Part shown: positions 1 through 5,527 of the stretch, one piece after another | How positions within the stretch are numbered: position 1 is the stretch's first letter | How the letters are laid out: each line of letters starts with the position of its first letter | Assembly: GCA_017646185.1 (NCBI GenBank) | Contig: JAGCNA010000147.1 | Coordinates: forward strand, 1 to 7,406 | DNA length: 7,406 nucleotides | Origin: Clostridia bacterium | GTDB taxonomy: Bacteria; Bacillota; Clostridia; Oscillospirales; CAG-382 | Direction: 5' to 3' | Program-made: the position numbers and the translations under genes | Notes under the pieces: generated by a model | The model's database searches: none | What the model was told of the DNA's origin: nothing | The model's input: only the letters and a program-made list of their open reading frames with translations

Positions 1-764
1 AACAGCAAGCACTTTTTACCCAAGATCACGTTGGTGTTTTGGGTATTTATATTTGCATAAAAGCTTTTGATTTCGGGGTGAAGTGCGGTTATCTTTTCGC
101 AAACGGGGTGCAGGAATGAAACGTCCTCGGTATTCACTACGGGCATAACGCAGTATTCGCCGTTACCCGTGTTGCGCAGGTAAAGATGGCGCAAAACCCC
201 CTTGCCTGAAGTGCTGTCATAAACAGAAACGCCTTTTAATTCCTTTAAAATATCTTCGATGATCTCGGTAGTTTTTTTAGGCTGAAGCAAACAGTCCCCG
301 TGGGGAATAACTCTGTGGGAATGACGGGCGAAATATCCTGCCGCCAAACCGTTTTCTACCTGTGTTACGGGGTATTGAGCCTTGTTGCGGTATCTTTCCG
401 TAACGGGGCTTACTATGTATTCGGGGGTGATTTCGCATTTGCCGATACGGGTAAGGCAATCCCTTACGTGGTCGTATTTTAACTTTTTCTCCGCCTCGTA
501 ATCCATGTGGCGCAAAGCACAGCCGCCGCACTGTTTAAATACAGAGCAGTCCGGCTGAATACGGTCGGGAGACGGGGTAATAAGCTCTTCCGTCTTGCCC
601 ACAAGATAACCGGTGGTTTCTTTAATTATCTTAACCGTCATTTCGTCTCCCTTACAGCACATGGGGGTAAACACCACCTTGCCGCTTTCGGTGCGGGAGA
701 TTCCGTCTCCTTCGGGAGTGACAGCGGTTATATTCAGTTTATAGACCCGATTTTTTTCTTTCAT
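1..764 (-). CDS. rlmD: 23S rRNA (uracil-C5)-methyltransferase, RlmD/RumA family (N-terminal 254 residues; runs off left edge)
   Basis: SAM-dependent enzyme that makes 5-methyluridine in 23S rRNA; Firmicutes members may act at one or two sites (RlmD or RlmCD type). ATG at 764-762 is preceded by AGGAG (minus strand of 776-780). Residues about 1-60 fit a TRAM RNA-binding domain. The four cysteines expected for the [4Fe-4S] cluster are visible: C73, C79 and C82 in a CxxxxxCGGC motif, and C158 in HGDCLLQP. Other family motifs are RYRNKAQYPV (124-133), GYFARHSHRVIP (143-154), LRHLYLR and NTNVILG. The C-terminal SAM-binding and catalytic half lies outside the window. The reading frame is open from the start codon to the edge. 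It is last of the four genes seen in this operon, 24 bases after the RnfA/E-like gene, so probably co-transcribed with it. The family call is firm; the target uridine is not determined. Confidence 0.9.
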   Translation of the reverse strand, partial: MKEKNRVYKLNITAVTPEGDGISRTESGKVVFTPMCCKGDEMTVKIIKETTGYLVGKTEELITPSPDRIQPDCSVFKQCGGCALRHMDYEAEKKLKYDHVRDCLTRIGKCEITPEYIVSPVTERYRNKAQYPVTQVENGLAAGYFARHSHRVIPHGDCLLQPKKTTEIIEDILKELKGVSVYDSTSGKGVLRHLYLRNTGNGEYCVMPVVNTEDVSFLHPVCEKITALHPEIKSFYANINTQNTNVILGKKCLL

Positions 765-788
765 TTTTTGCGGATCTCCTTTTTCGTT

Positions 789-1322
789 TTAAACTGCGCT
801 GAATACGGTTATCAAAACCGCCAAAACGCTTAATCCTTCAAAAATATAAGGCATTTTCAGCTTTTTTGAATTAAGTATTATTCCGTGCCAGATAACGGTT
901 GCACCGCCAAAGCAAATGCAGGAAAGGGCGGAATTTATTATAAGGGCTTCAAGGGTTTCACCGCTAAAGCCGACTGCCGTCATTATAGCGGACATAACGG
1001 GCAAAAGCAGTATTGCAGGCATATATGAAGCTTCGGTTCCAAACATCTTTTTGGAAACAAATATGGCGGCAACACCCAAAACAGCGGCGCATACTGCGGA
1101 AAACACGGTAAGCATGGTGCTGTTTAAAAGACCGCCGAAAAAGGTCATACACAAATATCCGCCTGCGGCGCTTCCTCCCGCACCGCACAAAGCGGTGCAG
1201 ACGGCGGTTACGAACACGGATCTGCTGTCCCCCTGCAAAAAGGTCTTGTCCCGTAAAAGAAGTGCGCAAAACACACGCAAAACCGCCAAAAGACAAATTG
1301 CGGAAATAATGTAAATTCTCAT
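789..1322 (-). CDS. Short, divergent RnfA/RnfE-like integral membrane protein
   Basis: 177 residues, almost entirely hydrophobic, with about six membrane segments; typical RnfA/RnfE/NqrD/NqrE proteins have about 190-200. Similarity judged by eye is best in the second half: residues 70-118 resemble the RnfA stretch before and through the conserved NCA motif, and residues 129-177 (INSAL, then a basic loop, then MPYIFEGLSVLAVLI) resemble the last two helices of RnfA (VPxxFRGxxIALI). The cysteines that hold the [2Fe-2S] cluster in RnfA/RnfE are not found at the expected places: the NCA position reads SAIM (111-114), and the N-terminal LCPF motif is absent, although C19 lies nearby. ATG overlaps the upstream rnfD-like stop as ATGA, and GGGAGG lies 7 bases ahead. 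Whether it descends from RnfA or RnfE cannot be told. It could also be an unrelated small membrane protein, but the operon position supports an Rnf origin. Confidence 0.6.
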   Translation of the reverse strand: MRIYIISAICLLAVLRVFCALLLRDKTFLQGDSRSVFVTAVCTALCGAGGSAAGGYLCMTFFGGLLNSTMLTVFSAVCAAVLGVAAIFVSKKMFGTEASYMPAILLLPVMSAIMTAVGFSGETLEALIINSALSCICFGGATVIWHGIILNSKKLKMPYIFEGLSVLAVLITVFSAV

Positions 1323-2299
1323 TTTTTACCTCCCTTAACCTTTGTTCTTCCGTATGCGACAGGGAGAGTATATCTGTCAATAATCGGGGTAATTGCGCCC
1401 ATTATCACTACTGCGGCGTAAACGCCCTCTTCGGCAATTCCCAGATACCGTATAAGCACGGTAAGCACCGCCGTTCCCACGGCAAAAGCTATCTTTCCCG
1501 TATCGGTTACGGGCATAGAACAAGTATCGGAAAAAGCAAACACTGCGGTAAGCATTGCACCGCCGGAAAGCAGGGATACCAGCATAAAGAATATGGCTTC
1601 GTTATCGCCCTTGGGGAAAATAAGGGTAATCAGACACAAAACAAAGGCGAAAACCGCAGGAGTGTGCCAGCGCATTTTTTTGCGTACCAAAAGGAATATA
1701 CAGCCCAAAAGCAAAAGCATAAAGCTTATCTCGCCGATATTGCCGGATATGGTTCCGTAAAATTGGTCCCACAGCGTGCCGGAAGAAACCTTCCCTTGCG
1801 CCAAAAGCTGTAAAGGGGTGTAGGTTCTGAAGGAGTTTATGTCTGCTTCCGTGGGATTAAATATAAAAGGGGATACGTATACAAACGCCTGAGTGGCTCT
1901 GGAAAGAAGCTTCGGGAAAAACGTCCGTACTGCCGCCGCGGCGAAAAAACCGCCAAAGAAGGGCTTTCTGCCCCTAGGAAGCCATAACGAAGGCACGGCC
2001 GCCAACACACCGCCCAGCATAGGAATATAATAGGGCACGGATACGGGCAGGGTGAAAGCAAACACCGCACCGGAAACGGCGGTATCCAGCAAAGTAAAAG
2101 CATCTGCTTTTTGCTTTAACACGGCTTTTACACCGAAAGCAAAAGCCACGGAAAAGATGATGGATATCAAGGTTATAAAAAGGGCGCGCAATCCGTATGC
2201 GTATACGCTCCATACGAGGGGAAGCAAAAGTATTACGCATCTGTCTGCGGCAAAGGACAAAGCGGTAGTTTTATCCCGCAGGGTAGGGTTATATGTCAT
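1319..2299 (-). CDS. RnfD/NqrB-like membrane subunit of an Rnf-type electron transport complex (divergent)
   Basis: 326 residues with about nine to ten membrane helices, near the usual RnfD length. RnfD is the membrane subunit that carries covalent FMN and riboflavin in ion-pumping ferredoxin:NAD+ oxidoreductases. Family landmarks are GNIGEISFMLLLLG (186-199; RnfD has GxxGETSxLxxLxG), LSGGAML (244-250), SDTCSMPVTDTGK (258-269; usually TDPVTSPxTxxGK), VLIRYLG (281-287) and AITPIIDRY (302-310). The FMN attachment region reads FRTYTPL, so the acceptor threonine (T161) is kept but the usual T/S-G-A before it is replaced. The conserved GGxGxNxFNPA segment after helix three is replaced by GGFFAAAAVRTFF (116-128). 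ATG overlaps the rnfC-like stop as ATGA, with AGGAGG 6 bases upstream. The RnfD family call is secure; a normal flavin content is doubtful. Confidence 0.85.
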   Translation of the reverse strand: MTYNPTLRDKTTALSFAADRCVILLLPLVWSVYAYGLRALFITLISIIFSVAFAFGVKAVLKQKADAFTLLDTAVSGAVFAFTLPVSVPYYIPMLGGVLAAVPSLWLPRGRKPFFGGFFAAAAVRTFFPKLLSRATQAFVYVSPFIFNPTEADINSFRTYTPLQLLAQGKVSSGTLWDQFYGTISGNIGEISFMLLLLGCIFLLVRKKMRWHTPAVFAFVLCLITLIFPKGDNEAIFFMLVSLLSGGAMLTAVFAFSDTCSMPVTDTGKIAFAVGTAVLTVLIRYLGIAEEGVYAAVVIMGAITPIIDRYTLPVAYGRTKVKGGKK

Positions 2300-3537
2300 T
2301 TGCTTTCCTCCTTTTTCCGTTTATCTATAATATCAAGCAGTTTTATTTCCGAAGGACATATATATTCACAGCATCCGCACATATCGCACAGCTTTGCCCA
2401 GGCGGGTCTGTGGGTTCCGTCAATAAAGGTGTGGGGTGCAATACGCATGGGACAGTGGGTAATACACTTTCCGCACATAATACACGCCTGCGTCTTTTTG
2501 TTCAGGGGTTGGGTTATTATAAGCTGGGAAGTGGATTTGGTAACGCATCCGTTTTCCAGATCCGCCGTCTTTCCGTTTACCGCACCGCCGTAAACGCACA
2601 AAGCGTCTTCGGGCACGCCGCCGCATTGTTCCGCAACAGTGCGCAAGGAAGTACCGATAGGTACAATAAGATTTGCGGGGGATGCGCATTTTTCACCGCT
2701 TACGGTAAGATATTTATCGGTTACGGGCACACCTTCTGCGCAGGCGTTATATATTCTCAGCACGGTTTCTGCGGAAAATACTGTGTAGCCTATATCGTGG
2801 GTAGCTCTGCCTGCAGGGACTTCTTTTTTTATTACCGCACAAAGCAGGTTTCTTTCTTCGCCCAAAGGATATTTGGGAGCGAGCCTTGCAACGGATATAA
2901 GCTTATCCTTTTCGCCGATAACGCTCTTTAAAGCGGCAAAGGATTTTCGCTCGTTGTTTTCCAAAGCAAAGATCACCTGCTTCACTCCGATGGCTTTTGC
3001 AAGTATACGGGCGCCGTATACCAATTCCTTGGGGTGCTCTTTCACAATTTCACGGACAAAGCTTCCGTAAGGGTCGGATTGAACGCAGTTTATTACCAGA
3101 CAAAAGGCTTTCCCGCGGGAAGCGATAATTTTAATATGGGTGGGGAAGTTGCTGAATGTTCCCACAACGCCCATAGTGCGTATTTTTTCGGTTATTTCTT
3201 CGGGGGTTATTTCGGAAATCGGCTTTGCAAAAGGTACGGCGGGAGCGCAGGTTTCGGTCTTATCGGATTTGATAACGATATAATGGGAATTATCCTTAAG
3301 GAGCAAACGCACAACGGTTCCGGAAACGGGCGCGTGGAGATAAGCCAGTCTTTCGCTTACGGCGATAACCTGACCTTTTTTAACGTACTCTCCTTCTTTT
3401 ATGCAGGGTGCGGTATCTCCTCCCGCCTGCTGGTATGCGTTTATCGCAACTGCCGCAGGAGTAAATATTTTGGGGGACACCCCGTGGGAAAGCCCTGTTT
3501 TGTTAATTTTAATTCCGCCGTAAAAACTGTTTGCCAT
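2296..3537 (-). CDS. RnfC-like iron-sulfur subunit of an Rnf-type electron transport complex (divergent)
   Basis: 413 residues, in the short Gram-positive RnfC size class. RnfC is the peripheral subunit that normally takes NAD(H), FMN and two [4Fe-4S] clusters. Visible in order: an N-terminal biotinyl-lipoyl-like domain with GEYVKKGQVIAV and LHAPVSGTV (49-75), the central flavin/NADH-type domain, an SLBB-like part with YPLGEE (223-228) and IVPIGTSLRTVAEQCGGV (291-308), then two complete ferredoxin motifs: C352/C355/C358/C362 and C384/C387/C390/C394. The FMN-loop GGAGFPT is changed to TFSNFPT (127-133), and NAAECEPY is changed to NCVQSDPY (150-157). The ATG at 3537 was chosen over an in-frame TTG at 3570 because GAGAGG lies about 8 bases ahead of it and the conserved SFYGGIKI starts right after. 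First gene of the operon. Fold and clusters are secure; use of NADH is questionable. Confidence 0.9.
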   Translation of the reverse strand: MANSFYGGIKINKTGLSHGVSPKIFTPAAVAINAYQQAGGDTAPCIKEGEYVKKGQVIAVSERLAYLHAPVSGTVVRLLLKDNSHYIVIKSDKTETCAPAVPFAKPISEITPEEITEKIRTMGVVGTFSNFPTHIKIIASRGKAFCLVINCVQSDPYGSFVREIVKEHPKELVYGARILAKAIGVKQVIFALENNERKSFAALKSVIGEKDKLISVARLAPKYPLGEERNLLCAVIKKEVPAGRATHDIGYTVFSAETVLRIYNACAEGVPVTDKYLTVSGEKCASPANLIVPIGTSLRTVAEQCGGVPEDALCVYGGAVNGKTADLENGCVTKSTSQLIITQPLNKKTQACIMCGKCITHCPMRIAPHTFIDGTHRPAWAKLCDMCGCCEYICPSEIKLLDIIDKRKKEESK

Positions 3538-3576
3538 AAAGATAACCTCTCGATATATATTATATCTCAATATATT

Positions 3577-3605
3577 ATCTTAACATTAAAAAAAAGATAT
3601 TGCAA
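3577..3605 (-). promoter_or_regulatory. Predicted sigma-70/SigA promoter of the rnfC-like operon
   Basis: On the minus strand, -35 TTGCAA (3605-3600), a 17-base spacer and -10 TAAGAT (3582-3577) with an extended-10 TG at 3585-3584. The start site would lie near 3570, giving a leader of about 33 bases before the rnfC-like ATG. The surrounding gap is strongly A+T rich, so single hexamers could arise by chance, but the spacing plus TGn makes this a good candidate. Confidence 0.65.
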
Positions 3606-3620
3606 GTATTAGTTTAACTA

Positions 3621-3649
3621 TTGAATTTTTTATTAAAATATTGTAATAT
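3621..3649 (+). promoter_or_regulatory. Predicted sigma-70/SigA promoter of the DUF4364-nth unit
   Basis: -35 TTGAAT (3621-3626), a 17-base spacer and -10 TAATAT (3644-3649). The start site would fall near 3656, leaving a leader of only about 12 bases that is almost entirely the ribosome binding site. It lies back to back with the rnfC-like promoter, the two -35 boxes being 15 bases apart. Both sit within an 8-base inverted repeat AAAGATAT/ATATCTTT (3593-3600 and 3648-3655), which may be chance in such A+T-rich DNA. Confidence 0.6.
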
Positions 3650-3667
3650 ATCTTTGGGGTGATATCG

Positions 3668-4207
3668 GTGAATTTAACAGAAAAGTTTGAAATAAAGGTT
3701 TTTATCCTGTATTTGCTTAAAAATCTGGACGAACCTCTGGATTATGATACTATCAGCGAAATAGTTGTGCAGGACGGTTTTGTAAACTTTTTCGATTTTG
3801 CGGATTGTTTTGCAGATCTTGTCGATGCAGGTCAGATAGATGCGTTTTTTGAGGGCGAGCTGCCCACTTACCTCATCTCCTCCACGGGCAGAGAAGCCGT
3901 AAGTAACGTGGAAACACGTCTGTATAATACTGTCAGAGATCAGGCATTGCGCAGTGCCCAGCGTCTTCGTGCCTTGCGTAAGGACGGCACCCGTGTTTTG
4001 TCCGATATAAAGCCCTGCGGAGAGGGATATAACATTACCTGCACTATCGCCAACAGCACAAAAACCGTGCTTAACGTGGAATTGTACGTTACGGAAGAGC
4101 GATACGCACATCAGCTTATCGGCAATTTTGAGGATAACGCAGAAAACGTATATAAAGGAATAATGGCGCTCCTTTCCGGCGACGTTAATTATATTTTCAA
4201 TGACTAA
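3668..4207 (+). CDS. DUF4364 family protein (winged-helix-like, function unknown)
   Basis: 179 residues. The N-terminal pattern NLTEKFEIKVFILYLLKNL, then a pair of short helices with the segment LVDAGQIDAFFEGELPTYLISSTGREA (51-77), matches the DUF4364 family common in Clostridia. This part looks like a winged helix: three helices, a hairpin wing ending in YLISSTGRE. The C-terminal part (about 80-179) is more polar, with a basic stretch RLRALRKDG (99-107) followed by predicted beta strands. No catalytic motif is seen. Two GTG starts are possible, at 3659 and 3668; I chose 3668 because GGGGTGAT (3656-3663), a near match to the anti-Shine-Dalgarno sequence, precedes it. Its stop overlaps the nth start by 8 bases, so the two are translationally coupled. 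A regulatory role is inferred only from the fold. Confidence 0.85.
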   Translation: MNLTEKFEIKVFILYLLKNLDEPLDYDTISEIVVQDGFVNFFDFADCFADLVDAGQIDAFFEGELPTYLISSTGREAVSNVETRLYNTVRDQALRSAQRLRALRKDGTRVLSDIKPCGEGYNITCTIANSTKTVLNVELYVTEERYAHQLIGNFEDNAENVYKGIMALLSGDVNYIFND

Positions 4208-4823
4208 AGCACTTGATATTACCAACGCTTTATATAACCTTTACCCCGAAGCCCCCTGCGGTCTGCATGCGGAGGGGGACCCGTACCGTCTTTTCGTTAT
4301 GGCGGTGCTTTCCGCCCAGTGTACGGATGAACGGGTGAACGCAGTTTCCGTAGAGCTGTTCAAAAGGTTTCCCACCCCTCTTTCCATGGCAGAAAGTGAG
4401 GAAGGGGAACTGGAAAAATACATATACACAGTAGGCTTGTATAATTCAAAAGCCAAATCTCTGCGGGAGGCTTGCCGCCGTATTGTTGATGTGTACGGAG
4501 GCGAGATACCTTCGGAAATGGAGGATCTTCTTTCCCTCCGCGGAGTGGGAAGAAAGGTTGCAAACCTGCTAAGAGGGGATATTTTCGGTCTGGGCGGTAT
4601 TGTAGCGGATACTCACTGCATAAGAATATCTGTAAGACTGGGACTCTGCTCCAAAAAAGACCCCTTGACAGTGGAAAAAGAGCTTACTCCTCTTATCCCG
4701 CAGGAAAAGCAATCCGGCTTTTGCCACCGTATCGTTTGGTTCGGAAGAGAATATTGTACCGCCAGAAACCCGTCTTGTGAAATTTGCCCCCTTTCCCATC
4801 TGTGCGATACCGCACATAACTAA
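4200..4823 (+). CDS. nth: Endonuclease III (DNA glycosylase/AP lyase)
   Basis: 207 residues, the normal bacterial length (about 210). It removes oxidised pyrimidines from DNA in base excision repair and cuts the abasic strand. The helix-hairpin-helix reads LLSLRGVGRKVANLL (110-124), with catalytic lysine K119. The catalytic aspartate is D137 in VADTHCIRI. The C-terminal [4Fe-4S] loop is complete: C186-x6-C193-x2-C196-x5-C202. SAQCTDERVN (38-47) is also typical of the family. The ATG at 4200 lies inside the last codons of the DUF4364 gene. The stop codon TAA (4821-4823) is at the same time the first bases of a hairpin array, and the last codons form a small palindrome. The call is firm. Confidence 0.95.
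   Translation: MTKALDITNALYNLYPEAPCGLHAEGDPYRLFVMAVLSAQCTDERVNAVSVELFKRFPTPLSMAESEEGELEKYIYTVGLYNSKAKSLREACRRIVDVYGGEIPSEMEDLLSLRGVGRKVANLLRGDIFGLGGIVADTHCIRISVRLGLCSKKDPLTVEKELTPLIPQEKQSGFCHRIVWFGREYCTARNPSCEICPLSHLCDTAHN
4801..4816. repeat. Short perfect palindrome within the last codons of nth
   Basis: TGTGCG (4801-4806), loop ATAC, CGCACA (4811-4816): a 6-bp perfect stem with a 4-base loop. It covers the codons for the last iron-sulfur cysteine and the following residues, ending just before the hairpin array. No T run follows at once, so it is not a classical terminator. It may simply be coding coincidence or the first outlying hairpin of the array. Confidence 0.5.
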
Positions 4824-4901
4824 GTTCGCCTTCGGCGAGTGAAGTTGCCTTCGGCAGTGAAGTTCACTACGTGAGTGAAGTTTGCGCCGTTACCGGCGCA
4901 A
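4821..4901 (+). repeat. Left half of hairpin array, GTGAAGTT linker in forward orientation
   Basis: Four hairpins in a row. Linker GTGAAGTT occurs at 4839-4846, 4857-4864 and 4875-4882, with an exact period of 18 between the first three copies; a partial AAGTT precedes at 4822-4826. Stems: TCGCC-TTC-GGCGA (4826-4838), TGCC-TTC-GGCA (4846-4856), TCAC-TAC-GTGA (4864-4874), and a longer TTGCGCCG-TTAC-CGGCGCAA (4882-4901). Stem sequences differ from unit to unit but each is self-complementary, while the linker stays constant. The first ten bases, TAAGTTCGCC (4821-4830), recur inverted at 4918-4927. The array starts directly on the nth stop codon. Confidence 0.9.
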
Positions 4902-4916
4902 GTGTTATCGTTTTTT
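4882..4916 (+). terminator. Possible weak terminator: strongest hairpin of the array followed by a T run
   Basis: An 8-bp G+C-rich stem (4882-4889 with 4894-4901, loop TTAC) is followed nine bases later by TTTTTT (4911-4916). The gap between stem and T run is longer than in a standard intrinsic terminator, so termination of the nth transcript here is only a possibility. The stem also fits as one more unit of the repeat array. Confidence 0.3.
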
Positions 4917-4917
4917 G

Positions 4918-5010
4918 GGCGAACTTAACTTCACTTTGCGAGCGAAAGAACGCAAAACTTCACTGTAAGCGTAAGCGAACAACTTCACTTTTGCGAAGCA
5001 AAAACTTCAC
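4918..5010 (-). repeat. Right half of hairpin array, same linker in reverse orientation
   Basis: The linker now reads AACTTCAC, the reverse complement of GTGAAGTT, at 4927-4934, 4956-4963, 4981-4988 and 5003-5010 (spacings 29, 25 and 22). Between copies lie TTTGCG...CGCAAA (4935-4940 with 4951-4956, 10-base loop), a less perfect unit containing GTAAGCGTAAGCG (4965-4977), and TTTTGC-GAA-GCAAAA (4989-5003). Read on the minus strand, the last unit has the same TTC triloop as the left-half units. The array ends 22 bases before the four-helix-bundle start codon. Confidence 0.9.
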
Positions 5011-5032
5011 CGATTTTATTAAAGAGGACATT

Positions 5033-5398
5033 ATGAAAGACTCCGAATTGCGTACAAGGGCGAAAAACTTTGCGTTACGAGTTATCACCGTATGTGATGA
5101 GATAGATGCTCGTAAAGGTCGAAGCGTGATTATTAATCAAATCATCAGGAGTTCAATGTCCATAGGCGCAAATATTCACGAAGCTAATTATGCATCAAGC
5201 AGATCAGATTTTATAAACAAGTTTCATATTGCGGCTAAAGAGTGTGCAGAAACCGAATATTGGATCGAAATGCTTGCAGGATGTAATGCAATATCCGAAA
5301 ATCTTTCGAGAGAGCTTTTACAAGAGTGCGGAATAATTCATCGCATGCTTTCAAAGTCCCTTAGCACTCTGAAAGCGAATGCTGATTTGACGAAATAA
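5033..5398 (+). CDS. Four-helix-bundle protein, 23S rRNA intervening-sequence (S23) family
   Basis: 121 residues, the usual length for this small all-helical family. The diagnostic core is IIRSSMSIGANIHEAN (37-52), then SRSDFINKFHIAAKECAETEYWIEML (56-81), which match the family pattern RSxxSIGANIxEA...DFxxKxxIAxKExxETxYWL. The family forms small oligomeric helical bundles and is related in fold to Avd, the accessory protein of diversity-generating retroelements; the molecular job of free-standing copies is not known. I chose ATG 5033 because AAAGAGG (5020-5026) precedes it and family similarity starts there; the same frame is open back to 4871, but that part is translated hairpin array. Its codon use looks more A+T rich than nth or the downstream lipoprotein gene. 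It is framed by hairpin repeats on both sides, which suggests it belongs to the element. No promoter of its own is evident. Confidence 0.9.
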   Translation: MKDSELRTRAKNFALRVITVCDEIDARKGRSVIINQIIRSSMSIGANIHEANYASSRSDFINKFHIAAKECAETEYWIEMLAGCNAISENLSRELLQECGIIHRMLSKSLSTLKANADLTK

Positions 5399-5403
5399 AA
5401 CAT

Positions 5404-5474
5404 TACTACTCAGGCTTTTCGGCGTAGTATGCACCTTTGGTGCGTAGTATGCCTTCGCTCAACGCTTCGGCGTT
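5404..5474 (+). repeat. Second hairpin/direct-repeat cluster, GTAGTAT linker
   Basis: GCGTAGTATGC is repeated exactly at 5422-5432 and 5442-5452 (period 20). Between the copies is GCACC-TTT-GGTGC (5431-5443). TACTAC (5404-5409) is the inverse of GTAGTA (5424-5429). The cluster ends with AACGC-TTCG-GCGTT (5461-5474), a 5-bp stem closed by C(TTCG)G, an unusually stable RNA tetraloop. The layout, constant linker plus variable palindromes with three- to four-base loops, copies the upstream array, but the linker sequence differs. The remaining bases to 5512 are A-rich leader for the next gene, with no convincing promoter. Confidence 0.8.
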
Positions 5475-5527
5475 ATAACCACAGAAAACCAAAAAATTTT
5501 AATACAAAACACGAAAGGACACAAAAA

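Noticed and set aside
277..531. Small minus-strand open frame near the left end
   Set aside because: It is an out-of-frame shadow within the RlmD-family gene, whose longer frame carries the four cluster cysteines.
2293..3612. Plus-strand open frames opposite the rnfC-like gene
   Set aside because: They lie wholly or mostly within a gene with clear iron-sulfur motifs on the other strand and show no motifs or start signals of their own.
3674..4225. Minus-strand open frame opposite DUF4364
   Set aside because: It mirrors a gene with family similarity, promoter and ribosome binding site on the plus strand, and itself shows no recognisable features.
4821..5010. CRISPR array
   Set aside because: The constant part is only 8 bases, the intervals are palindromes of uneven length, the orientation reverses midway, and no cas gene is present.
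4871..5032. Upstream extension of the four-helix-bundle reading frame
   Set aside because: The extra 54 residues are translated hairpin array, show no family similarity, and the ATG at 5033 has its own ribosome binding site.
5033..5398. True 23S rRNA intervening sequence
   Set aside because: No rRNA sequence flanks the gene; the neighbours are nth and a transport gene.
4801..5474. Diversity-generating retroelement, suggested by the Avd-like fold
   Set aside because: No reverse transcriptase and no template/variable repeat pair are in the window; the bundle protein is closer to the S23 type.
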